DNA of 64,000 nt from JALZKA01 sp963721645 (GTDB lineage Bacteria > Actinomycetota > Thermoleophilia > Solirubrobacterales > 70-9), in assembly GCA_963721645.1 (NCBI GenBank), contig CAVRJK010000002.1, positions 1,922,001 through 1,986,000 of the forward strand. The letters run 5' to 3'. Both the position numbers and the translations under genes were made by a program. Each line of letters opens with the position of its first letter. The stretch's first letter is position 1. Positions 58,729 through 64,000 of the stretch are shown here, in pieces. The notes beneath the pieces are model-generated. The model ran no database searches. It was not told the DNA's origin and saw only the letters and a program-made list of their open reading frames with translations.

Positions 58729-61539
58729 CTAACGCAGCTCGCGCAAGACCCGGTGGAGGATGCCGCCGTGCTGGTAGTAACGGACCTCGTTGGGCGTGTC
58801 GAGCCGGACGGTGGCGTCGAACTCCACGCCGTCGCCGGCTCCGCCCGACGCCTTGACCTTCAGGGTCTGCTTCTCAGAAGTGGGGCCGCTCAGTGCCTCG
58901 GACAAGCCCTCGAAGTCGAACGTCTCGTCGCCTTCGAGACCCAGCGACTCGGCGGACTCACCGTCGGGGAACTGCAGCGGCAGCACGCCCATTCCGATCA
59001 GGTTCGAGCGATGGATGCGCTCGAAGCTCTCGGCGATCACCGCGCGCACGCCGAGCAGCGAGGTGCCCTTTGCCGCCCAGTCGCGTGACGATCCTGAGCC
59101 GTACTCCTTGCCGGCGAGCACGACCAGCGGCACTCCGTCCCCGGCGTAGGCCATTGCGGCCTCGTAGATCGAGGTCTCAGCGCCGTCGGGTCCGAGCGTG
59201 AACCCGCCCTCCTTTTCGACGAGCTTGTTGCGCAGGCGGATGTTCGCGAAGGTGCCACGGATCATGACCTCGTGGTTGCCACGACGAGATCCATAGGAGT
59301 TGAAGTCGCCGGGCTCGACGCCGTTGGCGACCAGCCACTCCCCCGCGGGACTCGCCTTCTTGATCGCGCCGGCAGGCGAGATGTGGTCGGTCGTTACGGA
59401 ATCACCGAGAACTGCCAGCACCCGGGCACCCTCGATCGGCTCGACGTCAGACGGCTCATCGTCCATCCCCTCGAAGAACGATGGCTTTCGCACGTACGTC
59501 GAGTCGGGCCACGTGTAGCGGTCGCCGTCGGGCGTATCGAGGCCCCGCCAGCGCTCGTCGCCCTCGAAGACATCGGAGTAGCCCTCCTTGAACATCTCGG
59601 ATTGGACCGCGTCGGCAACCGTGTCCTTGATCTCCTGCGATGTCGGCCAGATGTCCTTCAGATAGACGTCTTGGCCGTCCGAGCCCTGGCCGAGCGGCTC
59701 GGAAAAGATGTCCAGGTCCATCCTCCCGGCCAGGGCATAAGCGACGCAGAGCGGCGGCGAGGCGAGGTAGTTGTTGCGCACGTCCTGATTGATGCGACCC
59801 TCGAAGTTGCGATTGCCCGAAAGCACGGCGCAGACCATGAGGTCGTTCTCCGACACGGCCTCGGAGATCGCTTCGGGCAACGGGCCCGAGTTGCCAATGC
59901 AGGTCGTGCACCCGTAGCCGACAAGGTTGAAGCCCAGCTTGTCGAGGTACTCGTCAAGCCCGGCGCGCTCCAGGTACTCGGTCACGACGGTCGATCCCGG
60001 CGCAAGAGAAGTCTTTACCCACGGCTTCCGCTCGAGCCCCGCCTCGACCGCCTTGCGCGCCACAAGCCCTGCGCCGAGCATCACCGACGGGTTCGAGGTG
60101 TTGGTGCAACTCGTGATGGCGGCGATCACGACGCGGCCGTGGTCGAGCGTGGTCTCGGTCCCGTCCTCGAGCGTCACCGAGACGCAGTTCGCCTTGCGAT
60201 CCTCGATCGCCGTAGCGCCCTGCCCCGCCTTCTCCGGCTTTCCGCGTTCATCCTCGTGATCCTCGGCCGGCGGGTCAGAGGCCGGAAACGAATCCGCGAT
60301 GGCCTTGTCGCGACCGTTGCCGAGCTTCGTCGCGGCACCCTCGTCGAACTCCGCCAACGACTCCAGGAACGCCGACTTCGCGTCCGTCAGCGCGATCCTG
60401 TCCTGCGGGCGCTTGGGTCCCGCGATCGAAGGGACGACCGAGGAAAGGTCGAGATCGATCTGGTCCGAGAAGGTCGGATCCTCCGAATTCTCGTCGTGAA
60501 ACATGCCCTGCTCGCGCGAGTAAGCGTCCACGAGTTCGATCGTCTCGGTCGGCCGGCCGGTGAACTCGAGATAGCGAAGGGTCTCCTTGTCGACCGGAAA
60601 GATCGCGCAGGTCGAGCCGAACTCCGGCGACATATTCCCGATCGTCGCGCGGTCGGCGAGCCCGAGCGTGTGCAGCCCGGGTCCGAAGAACTCGACGAAC
60701 TTGGAGACGACACCTCGTTCGCGAAGCATCTCGGTAACGGTGAGGACGAGGTCGGTCGCCGTCGCACCCTCGGGCAGCTCGCCCTCGACGCGGAATCCGA
60801 GCACCTGCGGCAGCAGCATGGAGATCGGCTGGCCCAGCATCGCCGCCTCAGCCTCGATGCCGCCGACGCCCCAGCCCAGCACGCCGAGCCCGTTGACCAT
60901 CGTTGTGTGCGAGTCCGTCCCGACAAGGGTGTCGGGGTAGGCCTGGGTAACGCCGTCATTCTCGCGCCGAAAGACAACCTGGGAGATGTACTCCAGGTTC
61001 ACCTGATGGCAGATGCCCGTGGCGGGCGGGACGACGCGGAAGTTGTCGAAAGCCTGCTGGCCCCAGCGAAGAAACGCGTAGCGCTCCTCGTTCCGCTCGT
61101 AATCGCGGTCGGCGTTGATATCGAAAGCTCGGTCGTTGCCGAACGCGTCGACCTGGACCGAGTGGTCGATCACGAGGTCGACCGGCACCAGGGGATTGAT
61201 CTTCTTGGGGTCGGAGCCCAGGTCCTCCATCGCGTCGCGCATGGCGGCAAGGTCAACCACGGCCGGGACTCCGGTGAAGTCCTGCATGAGCACTCGCGCG
61301 GGCTGATAGGGAATCTCCTTCGAAGGCTCAGCCTTTGCGTCCCAGCCGGCGATCGTCTCGACATCTGACTCCGAGACGGACTCGCCGTCCTCGAGGCGGA
61401 GCGTGTTCTCGAGCAAGACCTTCAACGAATACGGCAGCCTCGCGACGTCGAACCTCTCCTGGAGCGCGTCGAGCCGGTAGATCTCGTACTCGTTGCCCGA
61501 GACGTCAAGAGTTGCCTTCGCGCCGAAGCTGTCCGTCAT
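58729..61539 (-). CDS. acnA: Aconitate hydratase (AcnA-type)
   Basis: 936 residues. Complete aconitase/IRP1-like enzyme interconverting citrate and isocitrate. Iron-sulfur Cys: TSCTNTSNPSVMLGAG and GCTTCIGNSGPL. Other signatures: LVGTDSHTTMVNGLGVLGWGVGGIEAEA and the C-terminal swivel EYGSGSSRDWAAKG and RGNHEVMIRGTFAN. An insert of about 50 acidic residues near 420 (KPEKAGQG region) is of a kind seen in actinobacterial enzymes. ATG 61539 has GAGG four bases upstream. Third TCA enzyme in the window. Confidence 0.96.
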   Translation of the reverse strand: MTDSFGAKATLDVSGNEYEIYRLDALQERFDVARLPYSLKVLLENTLRLEDGESVSESDVETIAGWDAKAEPSKEIPYQPARVLMQDFTGVPAVVDLAAMRDAMEDLGSDPKKINPLVPVDLVIDHSVQVDAFGNDRAFDINADRDYERNEERYAFLRWGQQAFDNFRVVPPATGICHQVNLEYISQVVFRRENDGVTQAYPDTLVGTDSHTTMVNGLGVLGWGVGGIEAEAAMLGQPISMLLPQVLGFRVEGELPEGATATDLVLTVTEMLRERGVVSKFVEFFGPGLHTLGLADRATIGNMSPEFGSTCAIFPVDKETLRYLEFTGRPTETIELVDAYSREQGMFHDENSEDPTFSDQIDLDLSSVVPSIAGPKRPQDRIALTDAKSAFLESLAEFDEGAATKLGNGRDKAIADSFPASDPPAEDHEDERGKPEKAGQGATAIEDRKANCVSVTLEDGTETTLDHGRVVIAAITSCTNTSNPSVMLGAGLVARKAVEAGLERKPWVKTSLAPGSTVVTEYLERAGLDEYLDKLGFNLVGYGCTTCIGNSGPLPEAISEAVSENDLMVCAVLSGNRNFEGRINQDVRNNYLASPPLCVAYALAGRMDLDIFSEPLGQGSDGQDVYLKDIWPTSQEIKDTVADAVQSEMFKEGYSDVFEGDERWRGLDTPDGDRYTWPDSTYVRKPSFFEGMDDEPSDVEPIEGARVLAVLGDSVTTDHISPAGAIKKASPAGEWLVANGVEPGDFNSYGSRRGNHEVMIRGTFANIRLRNKLVEKEGGFTLGPDGAETSIYEAAMAYAGDGVPLVVLAGKEYGSGSSRDWAAKGTSLLGVRAVIAESFERIHRSNLIGMGVLPLQFPDGESAESLGLEGDETFDFEGLSEALSGPTSEKQTLKVKASGGAGDGVEFDATVRLDTPNEVRYYQHGGILHRVLRELR

Positions 61540-61622
61540 TCGTCCTCTTTTCCAGGTGTCTTGATTCGCTTTGACCTTCGTGGAATTCGATTATGACCTG
61601 CGCAGGGCCGCGCCATTAGCTG

Positions 61623-61628
61623 TAGCTT
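61623..61628 (+). promoter_or_regulatory. -10 box TAGCTT before the acylase gene
   Basis: TAGCTT ends eleven bases before ATG 61640. The remaining gap (61540-61622) contains the aconitase 5' region. Confidence 0.35.
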
Positions 61629-61639
61629 CGCGTGTTCCC

Positions 61640-64000
61640 ATGAAACGCCTACCCGCACTTCTCAGCCTGACTCTCCTCGCGCTCGCCGTGGGACCCGGTG
61701 AAGCCGCGGGCGAAACGATCAAGGCCGAGGGTGTCCTGCCGCCCGGCCAGAGCGGCTACGTCTCCATCGCGGGAGTTGCGGACGGCACCGGTTCCCCACA
61801 CCTCACCGATCAGGTTTCGATCTTCGAGAACTTCGAGTATCGAGACATCGACTTCAACCAGCCGGGCACCACCGAGTCGCCCCGCCCCGGGGTCACGATC
61901 TCCCGCGACGAGTACGGCGTCCCGACGATCACCGGCGTTACCGAAGACGACGGCTGGTTCGGCGTGGGCTACGCGGTCGCCCAGGATCGACTCTTCCAGC
62001 TCGACCTCTTCCGGCGCGCGACGTCTGGGCGGCTGTCCGAGATCCTCGGCCCCAGCTACCTCGACGACGACCTCATCGCCCGCCGTGACTACTACACGGA
62101 CGCAGAGGTCCAGGAGATGCTCGACGAGATCCCGCAAAGCCTCGTCGATCGCACCCAGAGCTACGCCGACGGCATCAACGCCTATATCGACTACGTGCAG
62201 GGACCCGGGTTTGCGGAGATGCCCGGAGAGTTCGTCGCGCTGGCAGACCTACCGATCGAGGAATGGACGCCGATCGATTCGGGGAGGGTCGGCATCTTCC
62301 TCGCCCGCACCGTGCCCTCGAGCGACGGTGGCGAGTTGCGTAACGCGCTTGCGCTTGCCGATGCCGGGCCGAAGGCCTTCAACAAGCTCCTGCCCGTTCG
62401 GACCAAGGGCCAGCTACCGACGATCCCACGCTCCGAGGGAGCCTTTCCGGCCCAACCCGGCCGATCCGCCGCCGATCGCCGCAAGGGGTTCAAGAAATCG
62501 CGCCGGTTCCTCGCCAAACAGGACTTCGAGTCCGTGGTCGACACGACCGAGGAGATCCCACGCGCCGCGACAGCTGCGAGCGGCTCAGCAGCTGACGAAC
62601 CCGGCGCGGGGCTTCGCAGCATCCTGCCGAGCCCGGGCGGCTCGTTCATGTGGGCGATGCGAGACGAGGCCAGCGGCCAGGCCTACCTCTACAACGGCCC
62701 GCAGCTCGGATTCTCGGTTCCGGAACTCTTCGTCGAGTTCGAACTCCACTCGCCCGAGTTTCCCGACATCCACGGCGTAAGTGCGGCCGGCGTGCCGCTG
62801 GTCGGCATCGGTCACAACGGCAAGGTCGCGTGGGGCTTCACCTCGGGTCTCTCCGACGAGGACGACCTCTACGTCGAGAAGGTCACGGGTCCTGAGACCT
62901 ATCGCTACAAGGGCCAGGATCGCGAGATGGATTGCCGCGACGAGCTCTTCTCGTGGCAGTCTCCGCCGACAGACCTACCCGACACCCTGACCGGTCTGAT
63001 CGAGGGCGGCGGCTCGTCGGGTGCTCCGCCCGCAGGCACGACCACCGAGCGGATCTGCCGCACGATCCACGGCCCCATCCAGGCGAACGGCGACGGCGTC
63101 GCGCTCGCGCGTCGATACGCGATCTGGAACCGCGAGCTCGAGACGATCGTCGGCATCGACAAGCTGAACCGCGCCGACGACATCGGCGATGTGGACAAGG
63201 CGATGGACGCTGTCACCTGGAACGAGAACGTGATGGCCGTCGACTCGCAGGGCCGCATCGGCTACTGGCATCCCGGGCTCCACCAGATCAAGCCCAAGCG
63301 CTGGGACGAGCGCCTTCCCTTCCCCGGCACCGGCAAGGCGGAATGGCGTGGCCTCCTCCCGCCCGACAAGCGGCCGCAGGTCGTCGAGCCCGCACAGGGT
63401 TGGCTGGCTCAGTGGAACAACGTGCCGTCTGCCGGCTGGACCAACGGAGATTCCGAAGCCCTTGAGCGAGCCACCGGCTCGCTCCACCGCGTCGGCATCC
63501 TGATGAAGCTCGTCCCGAAGGTGGCGAAGAACCCGAGTTATGAGAGGAGCACGGACATCGCGCTCACCTCGGGCACGACCGCTCAGCAGTTCCCGCTCCG
63601 CGACAAGCGGAAGTTCCGGCGCGCCAAGAAGGCGGCCAACGCGGACGGGCGCGCAGTCCTGAAGGCGCTCAAGTCGTGGAACGGGTCATATGACGATGAG
63701 GATGCCGACGGAACTGTTCATCCTGGCCTCGCCATCTGGGAGGAACTCAAGGACCAGGCGGAGGCAATCCACCTGAAGAGGCTCGGCGCGGTCGACATCG
63801 GCATCGCCGGCCAGACTTCGAACTCCCACATGTTCGACATCACGAACGCCGAGGCTGCAGCGCTGCGAAAGCTCGGTCCGCGCGCCTATGCCAGGGCGGC
63901 GGCGAAAACGCACGACGCGCTGGCGACAGATTTCGGCTCAGACGACACTTCGACCTGGCGGGAGCCCCGTCGCCTTTACCCGGTCGGCGCCCAGGGCGCG
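61640..64000 (+). CDS. Secreted penicillin-acylase family (Ntn) amidohydrolase, C-terminus beyond window
   Basis: 787 residues in the window, open at the right edge. Signal peptide (about 1-22). The alpha-subunit start RPGVTISRDEYGVPTITGVTEDDGWFGVGYAVAQDRLFQLDLFRR is typical of penicillin G acylase relatives. Autocleavage probably exposes Ser335 (SPGGSFMWAM), the N-terminal nucleophile. Later motifs include GPQLGFSVPELFVEF, GIGHNGKVAWGFT and TWNENVMAVDSQGRIGYW. Such enzymes cleave amides, e.g. acyl-homoserine lactones, cyclic lipopeptides or beta-lactams. Substrate not deducible. Confidence 0.88.
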   Translation, partial: MKRLPALLSLTLLALAVGPGEAAGETIKAEGVLPPGQSGYVSIAGVADGTGSPHLTDQVSIFENFEYRDIDFNQPGTTESPRPGVTISRDEYGVPTITGVTEDDGWFGVGYAVAQDRLFQLDLFRRATSGRLSEILGPSYLDDDLIARRDYYTDAEVQEMLDEIPQSLVDRTQSYADGINAYIDYVQGPGFAEMPGEFVALADLPIEEWTPIDSGRVGIFLARTVPSSDGGELRNALALADAGPKAFNKLLPVRTKGQLPTIPRSEGAFPAQPGRSAADRRKGFKKSRRFLAKQDFESVVDTTEEIPRAATAASGSAADEPGAGLRSILPSPGGSFMWAMRDEASGQAYLYNGPQLGFSVPELFVEFELHSPEFPDIHGVSAAGVPLVGIGHNGKVAWGFTSGLSDEDDLYVEKVTGPETYRYKGQDREMDCRDELFSWQSPPTDLPDTLTGLIEGGGSSGAPPAGTTTERICRTIHGPIQANGDGVALARRYAIWNRELETIVGIDKLNRADDIGDVDKAMDAVTWNENVMAVDSQGRIGYWHPGLHQIKPKRWDERLPFPGTGKAEWRGLLPPDKRPQVVEPAQGWLAQWNNVPSAGWTNGDSEALERATGSLHRVGILMKLVPKVAKNPSYERSTDIALTSGTTAQQFPLRDKRKFRRAKKAANADGRAVLKALKSWNGSYDDEDADGTVHPGLAIWEELKDQAEAIHLKRLGAVDIGIAGQTSNSHMFDITNAEAAALRKLGPRAYARAAAKTHDALATDFGSDDTSTWREPRRLYPVGAQGA

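Noticed and set aside
59272..61368. Plus-strand open frame of 698 codons
   Set aside because: Antisense to the highly conserved aconitase gene; composition is that of a shadow frame.
1..64000. CRISPR arrays, prophage, insertion sequences, tRNA and rRNA genes
   Set aside because: Looked for on both strands by eye; no repeat-spacer pattern, transposase, integrase, att duplication or rRNA/tRNA sequence was seen.

Overview
The window is GC-rich and gene-dense, and it reads as an actinobacterial chromosome. The evidence is a KGD-type fused 2-oxoglutarate dehydrogenase, an AcrA1-like two-module acyl-CoA reductase, a DPPR-synthase-like UbiA protein, many GTG/TTG starts, and many genes with a TAnnnT -10 box only 6-11 nt before the start codon. 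A Thermoleophilia/Solirubrobacterales-like organism is my inference, not a demonstration. I see no tRNA, rRNA, CRISPR array, prophage or insertion sequence. This looks like core chromosome plus lineage-specific secreted proteins.

Layout. 1-3031 (minus): an H-NOX sensor, histidine kinase, receiver and PAS-GGDEF protein, joined by 4-nt stop/start overlaps. 3142-7053: two glycosyltransferases and a lipoprotein sulfatase. 7259-17294: a methylmalonyl-CoA mutase large subunit, an acyl-CoA carboxylase beta subunit, two paralogous secreted proteins flanking a small SRPBCC-like/HD-GYP-like pair, and a secreted metallophosphoesterase with RTX-like repeats. 17357-21116: ornithine-cyclodeaminase family protein, dodecin, a cupin epimerase, a GT2 glycosyltransferase and a Gfo/Idh/MocA oxidoreductase. 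21184-25443: an assimilatory sulfate operon (siroheme sulfite reductase, APS reductase, ATP sulfurylase, APS kinase) ending in a clear terminator. 25546-28526: acyltransferase, PHP protein, Rrf2 regulator and TauE-type exporter. 28557-34540: an ACAD10/11-type acyl-CoA dehydrogenase, three secreted-protein genes, and a divergent APH-type kinase/HAD pair. 34537-42388: DEAD-box helicase, quinone oxidoreductase, PfkB kinase, citrate synthase with two small genes, and two secreted proteins. 42401-51413: two acyl-CoA dehydrogenases, UbiA prenyltransferase, alkyl-DHAP-synthase-like flavoprotein, SDR, and a fused acyl-CoA reductase (a possible ether-lipid module). 51468-64000: zinc ribbon, photolyase, a lipoyl-E2-E1 2-oxoglutarate dehydrogenase, DUF3817 protein, a structured intergenic region, aconitase and a penicillin-acylase family protein cut by the window edge.

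How the genes fit together. Three TCA-cycle enzymes (citrate synthase, aconitase, KGD), propionate/methylmalonate enzymes and several acyl-CoA dehydrogenases indicate an aerobic, lipid- and organic-acid-using heterotroph. Inverted repeats of the form AATCCC-N4-GGG lie before the sulfate operon and in the divergent promoter of the Rrf2 gene, suggesting a CymR-like sulfur regulon.

Quality note. Five otherwise well-conserved genes (near 4234, 22231, 29007, 46356 and 54005) are each broken by what looks like one extra base. All five shifts have the same sign, so insertion-type sequence errors are as likely as real pseudogenes. I describe these genes in their repaired form and say so.
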